The notes beneath the pieces were generated by a model. That model made no database searches. It was not told the DNA's origin and saw only the letters and a list, made by a program, of their open reading frames with translations. From positions 1 to 39,369 of the forward strand of contig JANQMC010000133.1 in the NCBI GenBank assembly GCA_028280305.1: 39,369 nucleotides of DNA, read 5' to 3'. This DNA is from Pelagibius sp. (GTDB lineage Bacteria; Pseudomonadota; Alphaproteobacteria; Kiloniellales; Kiloniellaceae). A program made the position numbers and the translations under genes. Of this stretch, positions 23,172-32,200 are shown piece by piece. Position 1 is the first letter of the stretch; every line of letters begins with the position of its first letter.

Positions 23172-25460
23172 TCAGGAAGCGACTGAATCTGCCTGGAGCC
23201 TGTGGCCTGTGAAACGCCAATCGCCGAAGTCATCCGCCCGCATCGGCCTGCTGAAGAGAAAACCCTGCGCTTCTTCACAGCTTTCCGCCCGCAGGAAGGC
23301 CAACTGTTCTTCCGTTTCGACCCCCTCGCCGATCACCCTGAGGCCCAACTTGCGACCCAGGGTGATCGTCGTCGAGACAATCGCCGCACAGTCTTCATCC
23401 GTTTCGATGTTTTCGATGAAAGAACGATCGATCTTGATCTGCTCGAACGGAAACTCCTTCAGCAAGGCAAGAGATGCAAATCCGGTTCCGAAGTCGTCGA
23501 GCGCGATACCGATGCCAAGGGCGTTCAAGGCGCCAAGCGTTTCCTTTGCAAGGCTGAGGTTCTGCAGCACCCCGCTTTCAGTCACTTCCATCACCAAGGA
23601 TTCCGGCTTGACTCCGGTTTCTTCGAGCATGGCCTGAACACTGTCGGCAAAGCCTGCCCGTTTGAGCTGAACCATCGAGACATTGACGGACAGGCGAAGG
23701 TCGGGAAAGCCGGACTCCTGCCAGACGCACAACTGACGGCAGGCTTCACCGAATACCCAATCGCCAATCGGTACAATCAGACCGGAACTCTCGGCCAGGG
23801 GAATGAACTCGCTCGGATCGAGAAAACCTTTGGCAGCGGAGTCCCAACGCAGCAATGCTTCGACGCCGATTGTGTCGCCTGTCGCGAGATTGACTTGCGG
23901 CTGATACATAAGACGCAACTCGTTGCGCTGCGCGGCCTGACGCAGAGCGGGTTCAAGCTCCCGCCGGCGTTGCAGTCTCTCGAGAATGTTGTGGTCGAAA
24001 AACTCATAACCACCGCGGCTGATCTCCTTGCTGCGGTAAAGCGCCATGTCGGCTTTTTTCAGAAGATCTTCCGGTGAGTCCGCATCGGCCGGATAGACGG
24101 CGATGCCGATGCTCGCGCCGGTAAAAGCGGTTTCGCCGTTGATGGAAAATGGTTCGGCAAGCCGGTCGAGAATTGTCTGTGCGGGCACCGACACCTGGTC
24201 GGATGACTCCAGGTGATTCAGGATCACCACAAACTCGTCGCCGCCCAGACGGGCAATGCTGTCCGATGCCCGCACGGCGGACTTGAGGCGCTCGGCAACG
24301 ATGGTCAGGAGCTTGTCGCCGAAAGGGTGCCCCAAGCTGTCGTTAATGCTCTTGAAGTCGTCCAGGTCAAGGCACAGCAGACCGACGGAACGGCCGATGC
24401 GGTTGGCGCTCGCCAGGGCCTGGGTGAGGTGTTCGCTCAGGGAGTTTCGGTTCAACAGGCCGGTCAGGGGATCCTGCCGGGCGAGTTCTCTCGTCGAAGC
24501 CTCGATGCGGCGGCGCTCGGTAACATCGACCGCCGTGATGAGGAGGCCGGCGGAGCCGCCGTTATCGACCAAAAGCGGAGAGCCGGAGAGGACCAACTGC
24601 TTCACATCTCCGCTCCGGCGCCCGACAACCGCGGCCTCGAAAGCCGTCGCAATGCCCCGAAACCACTTCGCCAGCTCGCCCGCCGCGCTATCGCGGGCCG
24701 CCCCGTCAAAGTAAGAGAGGAAATCGGCAGGGCCATCGCTTTCCTCCTGTGAAATCTCCAGCAGGCTCGCCATGGCCTGATTCATATGCCGGCTGATGCC
24801 CTCAGGCGAGACATGCCAGATACAGACTTGCCCCTGTTCGGTTAGCGCATGCGGTTGAATGTCTCCCTTGGCCGTCTTGTCCGCGTCCGGCACAAGGAAA
24901 GCGACCTCTTCGTGCCCTTCAGACTGCGCCAGATGCTCTGCCAACAGGATCATGTTGTTGGTCTGGGCTCCCAACTGCGCTTGAGCGGAGCTTAGCTCAT
25001 CGTTCCGGCGCACCAGTTCGGCTTCACTGCGACGCAGTTTCAGCGCGACCTTTTGGCGCTCGACCGAGTAGCGGATCGAACGCTCAAGGGGCGCCCTCTG
25101 CAGGTCACCCTTCGATATGATGTCCGATGCACCCGCAGCCATGGCCTTCAGGTCGACGGACTCTTCAAGATGTCCGATAAACAAGATGGTGGCGAGGCCG
25201 GGCGCTTCGCGGCAGGCAACTTCGATCAGATCGACGCCGGAACCGTCGGGCAGGCAGTAATCGATCAGGGCGACATCGAAATCCTGTGCGCGAATGAGAT
25301 CAAGAGCCTGCTTGCAGGAGGTCGCTTGAACGAGCGTGTAGTCGTCCCCGTAAACATCGTTGAGCAACCCGATCACAAGAAGCGCATCGCCGCGGCCGTC
25401 TTCGACGAGCAGAACCCTCAGTTCCAGACCGCCCAGAGCGTTCTGAAGTCTGCTGCTCAT
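23172..25460 (-). CDS. REC-PAS-GGDEF-EAL cyclic-di-GMP turnover protein
   Basis: A 762-residue protein counted from the ATG at 25460 (MSSRLQNALGG); the frame extends to 25649 but the extra residues show no domain. Residues 13-135 are a receiver with acidic pair Glu20/Asp21 and phospho-acceptor Asp67 (ALIDYCLPDG). A PAS-like segment follows (about 210-320). The diguanylate cyclase domain has an intact GGDEF (406-410) and an RxxD inhibitory site five residues before it (RASD, 397-400). The phosphodiesterase domain has EAL (534-536), NVSMVQL, DDFGTGFASL, KIDRSFI, EGVET and QGFLFSRPM, all intact. Both activities are therefore possible. It probably belongs with the adjacent kinase/CheY pair and could control the surface protein encoded at the right end of the window (inference). 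Confidence 0.9.
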   Translation of the reverse strand: MSSRLQNALGGLELRVLLVEDGRGDALLVIGLLNDVYGDDYTLVQATSCKQALDLIRAQDFDVALIDYCLPDGSGVDLIEVACREAPGLATILFIGHLEESVDLKAMAAGASDIISKGDLQRAPLERSIRYSVERQKVALKLRRSEAELVRRNDELSSAQAQLGAQTNNMILLAEHLAQSEGHEEVAFLVPDADKTAKGDIQPHALTEQGQVCIWHVSPEGISRHMNQAMASLLEISQEESDGPADFLSYFDGAARDSAAGELAKWFRGIATAFEAAVVGRRSGDVKQLVLSGSPLLVDNGGSAGLLITAVDVTERRRIEASTRELARQDPLTGLLNRNSLSEHLTQALASANRIGRSVGLLCLDLDDFKSINDSLGHPFGDKLLTIVAERLKSAVRASDSIARLGGDEFVVILNHLESSDQVSVPAQTILDRLAEPFSINGETAFTGASIGIAVYPADADSPEDLLKKADMALYRSKEISRGGYEFFDHNILERLQRRRELEPALRQAAQRNELRLMYQPQVNLATGDTIGVEALLRWDSAAKGFLDPSEFIPLAESSGLIVPIGDWVFGEACRQLCVWQESGFPDLRLSVNVSMVQLKRAGFADSVQAMLEETGVKPESLVMEVTESGVLQNLSLAKETLGALNALGIGIALDDFGTGFASLALLKEFPFEQIKIDRSFIENIETDEDCAAIVSTTITLGRKLGLRVIGEGVETEEQLAFLRAESCEEAQGFLFSRPMRADDFGDWRFTGHRLQADSVAS

Positions 25461-25947
25461 CTTAATGCCCGGAATTGCCAATTCTTGGCACCTCTTCACT
25501 CTGTTGCTGAACCCTAGAAGTTCCAGCCGTGAGTTTCGGGAAGCCTGCAGTTCACGCCACAGGGGGCAGCCGACAAAACCATAAAGTGTATTTGTCTCTG
25601 TTCCCCCAAACCCAACATGCCACACAAAAATGACCGACAAATTAATCAAAACAGCAAAGCCTCTGCCGAGACCATCGCATTGCGGGCCCTGCCCTCGGGA
25701 CTGGCGAGCCCTGGTTTGGCGCCAGGCGCCGGATAGGTGCTTCGGTTGCCTGCAGAAGGCGACGCCAACTGGGCCTCTCGGCGGCAGAACCGGCGATCGT
25801 TAAGATCCATCTACCTGCACGGCAATCTCACATCGCAAAAAGGGCATCCTCGGTTTAATTTCCGCTGCCTTTAGCGAAGCTTAACGCAAGCCCCCTAAAC
25901 TGATCAGATCGCAGAGACACCTGCGCTGCAAAACTTGCGAGGACGTC
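25461..25947. promoter_or_regulatory. divergent intergenic region (GGDEF-EAL / MarR)
   Basis: Nearly 490 bases separate two divergent genes. The stretch 25579-25665 is notably AT-rich and is the likely promoter area for the minus-strand GGDEF-EAL gene. A short run near 25718-25730 repeats GGCGCC. Shortly before the MarR start a purine-rich GAGGAC ribosome site is visible. No RNA gene, conserved ORF or terminator was recognised. Confidence 0.4.
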
Positions 25948-26415
25948 GTGCAAACGGAATTTCTTGATCTCATCGGCTTGGTCGAGCGGCTGCATCGACA
26001 ATGCCTTGAGATGATCAAGGCCGATCTGGAAAGCCAGGGCACCCGGGACCTGAGTAATGTTCAGGCCCTGATCCTGTTCAATATCGGCGAAGAAGAGCTG
26101 TCGATGGGTGAACTGACGAACCGCGGCTATTACCTCGGCTCGAACGTCTCCTATAACATCAAGAAGATGATCGAGAACGGCTACATGACCCAGCACCGGT
26201 CACCACACGACAGGCGATCCTTCTACGTCCGCGCAACCGACAAAGGCCTTGCGGTCTATGCCCGCATCTCCACGCTGTTTGACGAACACACGGCGCAGCT
26301 GGAGCAAGGCCAGCTCGACGAAGCGGGGCTGGATGCGGCCAACGAGACCCTGCGCCTGGTTCAAAGTTTCTGGTCCGCCGCCAGCATTCCATCCAGAGCC
26401 CTGGCCTCCGCCTAG
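25948..26415 (+). CDS. MarR-family winged-helix regulator, LdtR-like
   Basis: A 155-residue regulator starting with GTG at 25948, with GAGGAC spaced well upstream. The winged helix occupies residues about 30-105: 'SNVQALILFNIGEEELSMG', the recognition helix in NRGYYLGSNVSYNIKKM and the wing with HDRRSFYVRATDKG. The GYYLGSNVSYN segment and the NIG-x-x-E-L start closely recall LdtR, the alphaproteobacterial regulator of L,D-transpeptidase and stress genes. Helices at both ends should form the dimer. It stands alone, divergent from the GGDEF-EAL gene and converging on the SulP gene, so its targets are probably elsewhere as well as its own promoter. Confidence 0.8.
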   Translation: MQTEFLDLIGLVERLHRQCLEMIKADLESQGTRDLSNVQALILFNIGEEELSMGELTNRGYYLGSNVSYNIKKMIENGYMTQHRSPHDRRSFYVRATDKGLAVYARISTLFDEHTAQLEQGQLDEAGLDAANETLRLVQSFWSAASIPSRALASA

Positions 26416-26479
26416 CCGGATCAAGCCGCCCGGAACCACCACGGCCCGCCCTTTGGCATGAACCTGTATCATCGAGATA

Positions 26480-26518
26480 CCGGACAGGGAGATGCCGGAC
26501 AGGGAAATGCCGGACAGG
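26480..26518. repeat. 15-bp tandem repeat, about 2.6 copies
   Basis: The unit CCGGACAGGGAGATG is repeated with one base changed (CCGGACAGGGAAATG) and then partly again (CCGGACAGG) in the gap between two convergent genes. It is a small slippage-type repeat; no hairpin or function is evident. Confidence 0.75.
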
Positions 26519-26553
26519 TCGTTTCCTCTGCGGAGCCGACAAGGGGTCTTCGC

Positions 26554-28821
26554 TCAGTCTGCCAGGGATCTGATCAGACCGGTGGTCTGGGTCACCCGGG
26601 CCGCCAGCATGCGGACCAGGTGCTCGTGAAAGGCGGAGGCGATATCCGGCGCTTCGGCCTTAAGGCGCGCCAGGGAGTCGCGACTGAGACGCCAGACGAC
26701 CGCGTCGGTGTCGGCAACCACGGAAGCGGAGCGGCACTGGTCGAGGTAAAAGGCGATCTCGCCGACGATAGTGCCCTTGCCCATGGTTCTGAGGCGCACG
26801 CTGATGCCCTCCGGCGTCTCGATCTGAACGCTGACCCGGCCGCATTCGACAAAGAACAGATCACTCGACACCTCGCCCTGGTGAATGAGGACGGCTTTGG
26901 GATCGAGTTCCATTTTTTCAAGATAGCTTCGCATGGTGGCGGCAGCCGAGGGATACCCGAGGGCACGAGTCAGGAGACCCTCGATGGAATCGTCCTGTGG
27001 CGCCGCCTGCCCGCCTGACGCCGCCTCGAGCAGACGCTCCTCGCACCACTCCAGCGCGCGGTCGAACTCCGGGAACGACCGGACCGGCAAACCGCCTTCA
27101 GCCCCGAAACCGCCCTCTGTGAGCAGCCTGTCGATGTGTGGCGGAAGGTTGGTGACGACCACCGTCGCCCAGTTGCGTTCAGCGCGCTGGCCGATCTTGA
27201 TGAAGCTGAGCACCGCCGAAGAATCGAGTCCCGTCAAGCTGCGGCAGTCCAGCAGAAGGAAGCGCAGCCGCGGCTCGCTGCGGTCCTGCATACGGGACCT
27301 GACGAGTTTTTGCAGCCGGTGCGCCGTGCCGAAGAAGACGTAACCCTGCAGCCTCAGGATCAGGATCTGGCGGCCTTGAGAGACCAGCACCTGGCGCTCC
27401 TCCTCGGCACGCTCGACGCTGCTGTGGAAATTATCGCCGGTGGTCGCGTACTTCACGATCTCGACCCGGCTATAGTCGACTGTGAAAAGAACAACCGCCG
27501 AAATCAGGCCGACCAGAACGCCCTCCAGGAATCCCACCCAGCCGATCACAAACAGAATCAACAGGATGATCAGGTACTCCCGGCGCGGCATCTTGAAGGA
27601 GGCCTCGACCAGCCAGTCGTAAAGCAGGGAGATGCCGATCCACAGCAGGAGGCCGCCGAACAGCGGAACGGGCAGATAGGCCAGCAACGCCGAACCGAAA
27701 AACAACGTCGCGACGCAGACCGCTGCGACAACGACCCCCACCAGACGGGTGTCGCCCCCGAGCTTGTGGCCCAAAAGAGAGAGCCCGAGGCCCTGAAAGC
27801 CCGCCGCACCGCCGCCGCTGCCGGCGAAGAAGTTCGCCAGCCCCGCGGCCCGCAGTTCACGGTCCAGATCAATGTCGCGGCGCAGCGACAACTCGACGCC
27901 ACTGGAGGCCAACAACACCGAGGCCGCTGTGACCACGACCATCGCCATCACCTTGGGCGCCTCCGCCCAGATGACGCCCCAGTCGATGCTGCCCAGCGGG
28001 TTGCCGGCGAAGGGCGGCCAGACCGTCCCCTGCATCGGCAGATCGAAAAGCCAGCCCTGGGCCTGTAGCTGCGAGAGTGGCAGGTCCAGCGCCCAGGCCA
28101 AGCCGTGAAACAAGGCCAGAGCGACGGCAATCGCAACGGGCAGGCTGAGAGCGCTGCCGCCGCGCTGAGCGATGGCCGCGAGGATACAGGCGAAGAGGGT
28201 CGCAGGCGCCCACTTCGCGACGTTCGCCGGCTCAACCAGCATCCCCAGGTTTTCCAGGGTCGGGATCGTGCCCAGGATAACGCCGAAGGCGCCCTGCACG
28301 ATCAGCCAGCCCATGCCGGCGAGAAAACCGCCGATCACCGGGTAGGGAATGAAGCGGATGAAGCGGCCCAGCCGAAACACGCCAAGCGCCAACAGGCAGA
28401 GCCCCGTGAAGGCGGTCGCCAGGCCAATTGCCACCACGATGGTCACCAGCATCTCGCGCTCGCTGCGGAGGCCCTCCATGGCCGTATGCATGGAGGCGGC
28501 GATGACCGCCAGGGTGACCACCGTCACTTCCTGGGACAGCCCGACCATGCCGGGATGGGAGGAACTGCAGGCGATAACGGCAGCCAGAACAGCACTGCTG
28601 AAAAGGCAGAGCCCAATGCCGACGGCAACATAACCGCCGAGTTCGCCGTTGAACAGCAACGCCGCATCGGAGATCGAGAAGATCACCACCAGCAGGCCGC
28701 AGATAACGCCGGCGGTCAGGCTGGCCAGCAGCGGACGCAGACTTGCGAAACCGGACCGCAAACCCGCCGACCGCCCTACGGTCGCATCACCCGGCACCTG
28801 CTGCTGCCCCAAACCGGCCAT
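26554..28821 (-). CDS. SulP/SLC26-type anion transporter with STAS and cyclic-nucleotide-binding domains
   Basis: A 755-residue membrane protein. Residues about 30-450 contain the 10-14 membrane segments of the SulP family (examples: 'SLTAGVICGLLVVIFSIS' near the start, 'FIPYPVIGGFLAGMGWLIV', and LVGVVVAAVCVATLFFGSALLAYLP-type helices). Residues about 470-590 form a STAS domain (ILRLQGYVFFGTAHRL, LLDCRSLTGLDSSAVLSF). Residues about 620-745 form a cNMP-binding domain with an intact phosphate-binding cassette, GEIAFYLDQCRSASV. Such SulP-STAS-cNMP proteins are probably sulfate, bicarbonate or dicarboxylate transporters gated by cAMP or a similar nucleotide; the substrate is not known. It starts 42 bases after the giant RTX gene's stop codon on the same strand, so it may be co-transcribed, though no functional link is known. 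Confidence 0.9.
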   Translation of the reverse strand: MAGLGQQQVPGDATVGRSAGLRSGFASLRPLLASLTAGVICGLLVVIFSISDAALLFNGELGGYVAVGIGLCLFSSAVLAAVIACSSSHPGMVGLSQEVTVVTLAVIAASMHTAMEGLRSEREMLVTIVVAIGLATAFTGLCLLALGVFRLGRFIRFIPYPVIGGFLAGMGWLIVQGAFGVILGTIPTLENLGMLVEPANVAKWAPATLFACILAAIAQRGGSALSLPVAIAVALALFHGLAWALDLPLSQLQAQGWLFDLPMQGTVWPPFAGNPLGSIDWGVIWAEAPKVMAMVVVTAASVLLASSGVELSLRRDIDLDRELRAAGLANFFAGSGGGAAGFQGLGLSLLGHKLGGDTRLVGVVVAAVCVATLFFGSALLAYLPVPLFGGLLLWIGISLLYDWLVEASFKMPRREYLIILLILFVIGWVGFLEGVLVGLISAVVLFTVDYSRVEIVKYATTGDNFHSSVERAEEERQVLVSQGRQILILRLQGYVFFGTAHRLQKLVRSRMQDRSEPRLRFLLLDCRSLTGLDSSAVLSFIKIGQRAERNWATVVVTNLPPHIDRLLTEGGFGAEGGLPVRSFPEFDRALEWCEERLLEAASGGQAAPQDDSIEGLLTRALGYPSAAATMRSYLEKMELDPKAVLIHQGEVSSDLFFVECGRVSVQIETPEGISVRLRTMGKGTIVGEIAFYLDQCRSASVVADTDAVVWRLSRDSLARLKAEAPDIASAFHEHLVRMLAARVTQTTGLIRSLAD

Positions 28822-28863
28822 TCCCCACCCCCAGGAAATCCGAACAATGTCACCGAATACGGC

Positions 28864-29240
28864 CTAGCTGGCGTCGACGGTAACGAAGATATCGACATCG
28901 ACCCTGACCGTCGCATTGCTGAGCGTGTAGGTGGTCAGACCATTGGATGTTGCACCCTCGGTCCAATTGCCGACGAGATTGACCAAATCCGATGCTCCGC
29001 TGTTGCTGTTGCCATCCCCGAGGATGGTCAACTCGCTGCTGGGGCCTGTATCCGTAATATCCAGCACTTCTGCCAGGTTTAGAACGATGGCGTCGTTGGT
29101 TTCGCCGTCAGTCACGTCAAGGACTTCGAAACCGCCCCAGTTATCGGCCAGTTGGATGAAGTCCGCCACCCCGTCAATCAACAGGGTGTCCATGTCCCCG
29201 AGGTTTCCACCGCCGCTGACTGAGCCGTCCTCGCTATCGA
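28864..29240 (-). other. putative type I secretion C-terminal region of the RTX protein
   Basis: The last roughly 120 residues leave the Gly-Asp repeat pattern: they contain '[21 protein letters not shown]', an [19 protein letters not shown] strand-turn-strand and a final [17 protein letters not shown]. This layout, with an 'I-x-G-D-x-x-D-x-V-x-L' type segment followed by a short beta-rich uncharged tail, is common at the end of large RTX adhesins exported by HlyB/HlyD/TolC-like systems. The secretion role is inferred. Confidence 0.6.
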
Positions 29241-32200
29241 AAACGATCCGGTCGTCACCGGACCCGCCGCTAATCAGATCTCTCCCGGCGCCGCCGTCTA
29301 TAAAGTCGTTGCCGAAATCACCAAGTAGGCGGTCATCGCCGAAACCGCCGTAGAGGGAGTCGTCACCGTCGGAAGCACTGAGACCACCGTAGATGAGATC
29401 GTCACCGGCATCGCCAAAGATAAGATCCGCGCCATCACTTCCATTCAGGGTGTCGTCGCCGCCAGCGCCGTAGAGGGTATCATTCCCGGAACCGCCATTG
29501 AGGAAGTTCTCGAAACTGTTCCCATCCAGCCTGTTGTCGCTATCGTTGCCAGTGAGGTTAGCGGCACCCGCTGCTTCGACAAGATCCGCGTTCTCGATGT
29601 TGTCGAAGCCGGCGCTATTGAAGTTGACGCTAACCGAGGTAAAGACCGTGTCGTTGCCTTCATCGGCCAGTTCGACCAGGCTGTCGGAGCCGTCGTAGCT
29701 GTAACGATCGTCGCCCGTGCCACCATAAAGCGTATCGTTGCCGGCGCCACCGTCCAAGATATCGTTCCCGGCGCCGCCGTAAAGGGTGTCGTTGCCGCCA
29801 TTGCCAAGCAGGGTGTTGTCAAAGGTATTGCCGACCAACCTGTTGGCGCCGTCATCACCCGTCAGGCTACCGGCGTCCGCCGTCTGCAGCAGTTCCGCGT
29901 TCTCGATGTTGTTGAAGTCCGGGTCATTCAGATCGACGCTGAAGCTGGCGACCACCGTGTCATTGCCCTGCCCGGAAAACTCCGTGACGCTGTCGAACTC
30001 GTCGATAACCAGGCGATCATCTCCCTGGCCACCGTAAAGGGCGTCGGCGCCGGCATCGCCGAACAAGCTGTCGTCCCCGTCACCGCCATAGAGTGTATCG
30101 TTGCCGCCCCGCCCGCCAATCTGGTTGCCGAAAATGTTGCCGGTCAGAATGTTGGCATTCTCATCACCCTCCAGGCGCTCCGCAACCGCCGCGTTCTGCA
30201 ACTCCGCGTTCTCAACGTTGTCGTAGACCGCGTCGTTCAGATCGATGTTAAAATTCGCGACAACCGTATCGCTACCCTCGCCATCGAACTCGAAAATCCT
30301 GTCGTCACCGTCGATGATCAGGCGATCGTCGCCCACCCCGCCATAGAGGGTATCGTCGTCGAAGCCGCCGTCCAGGGTGTCGGACCCCGCACCGCCCAGC
30401 AGGGTATCCTCACCGGACCCACCAATAAGGACATCGTCGTCGGCATCGCCGAAAATCCGGTCGTCACCGCCTTCGCCGTAGAGGCGGTCGCCGCCTTCGC
30501 CACCGGTCAAAGTGTCAGCCCCGGTGCCCCCGTAAAGGTGATCGTCGTCTTCACCGCCAAGCAGCGTATCGTCTTCCGTACCGCCGCGGAGTGTATCGCT
30601 CCCTACGCCACCGGTCAGTACGTCGTTGCCCTGCTCGCCATAGAGAACGTCATTGTTCTCCCCGCCGACCAACAGGTCTTCGTCGTCACCGCCGACCAGC
30701 GTGTCGTCACCGGCACCGCCCAGCAGGGTATCGTCACCAGCGTCGCCGAACTGAAGGTCGTCACCCCCTTCGCCCAGAAGCGTATCGCTGCCTTCACCGC
30801 CGTAAAGAGTATCGCCGCCTTCGCCGCCGTAGAGCAGATCGTTACCGTTGCCACCTCTCGCATTGTCGGCTCCATCGCCGCCATACAGCGTGTCGTTGTT
30901 ATCGTCCCCTGTCATGGTGTCGTTGCCGCCGCCGCCGTACAGCAGGTCGTCGTCATCCCCGCCATTCAGCTGGTCGCCCGCATCGCCGCCGAGCAACGTG
31001 TCGTCGCCGCTCTCGCCCTGCAATACCGTAAATGCACCGCCGCCGCCGACTATGTAATCATCACCTGCGTCGCCGGAGAGGACCGCAAAGCCGGGGGCCG
31101 CGATAATGATCTCGTCCGGGGTTGAACCGGCAACCCGCGAACCAGCTAGGGATTCAACATCCACCCTGAAGCGACTCTCCTCACCAAGGGCGTTGCGGAC
31201 AGTGTAGACAAAACTGCCGGTCGTCGGGCCACTGGTATCGGCGACGAAGCTCACCGCATCAAATTCATTATCTTCGTCGGTGTCGACCAGTTCGGCTGTG
31301 CCGCCGGCGGCGTCCGAAACGGCGATGATCGATAGGGCCGCCGCGCCGCCCGACAACAGGGCCGCGAAGGGCACCACGATCGGTGAGCCATCCGCGATGT
31401 TGCTCAGCACCGGCTTACCCGGGGCCGCCGGGGGCTGGAGCACGCCGTCGACATCGACCAGCCGATTGAAGTTCTTCACAGAGATATCGAATATGCTGTC
31501 GCCGTCCAGGTCGAAGAACCCTTCAACATCGTTGTCGCCATTGTCCTGAATGAAACGCTGCAGACGGCGGAGTTCGTCTAGACCTATGGCATTGGGTGCG
31601 GGGCCGAAGCTTATCTCCAGGACATCGTTGCCGCTGCCGCCATCAAGCGTGTCAAAAGAACGGTTCGAATTGCCCGCTCCAACCCTATGGACCACGACGT
31701 CATCACCTGCGCCGGCATCGACGGAATCGTTGCCGGCCCCGCCGTCCAGAGTGTCGGCCCCGCCCCCGCCGTTCAGCGTGTCGTCACCGTCCAGGCCCAG
31801 CAGTTGATTGGCGCCGCTGTTACCAGTCAGCGCATTGTCCAGAGCATTGCCGGTACCATCGACATCGTCGGTGCCGGTCAGCACCAGGTTCTCCATATCG
31901 CCGCCGAGCACGGCGGTGGTCTCGCTATAGAGCGTGTCCCTGCCGTCGCCGCCAAGGAGCGTGTCGTCGCCATCGACGCCGTAGAACACGTCGTCGCCCA
32001 ACCCGCCATAGAGCAGGTTCGCGCCCGCGCCGCCGGTGAGGGTATCGTCGTCGGCACCGCCGTGGAGCGTGTCGCTGCCCTGGTCGGCGGTCAGGCTGTC
32101 ATTGCCGCTGTCCCCGTACAACAGGTCATCGCCGTCGCCGCCAATCAGCGTATCCGCCCCGTCGCCGCCATGGAGCGTATCGCTATTGGTGCCGCCGTCC

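Noticed and set aside
25718..25730. GGCGCC repeated in the intergenic region
   Set aside because: Short GC palindromes are frequent in DNA of this composition; no further structure surrounds it.
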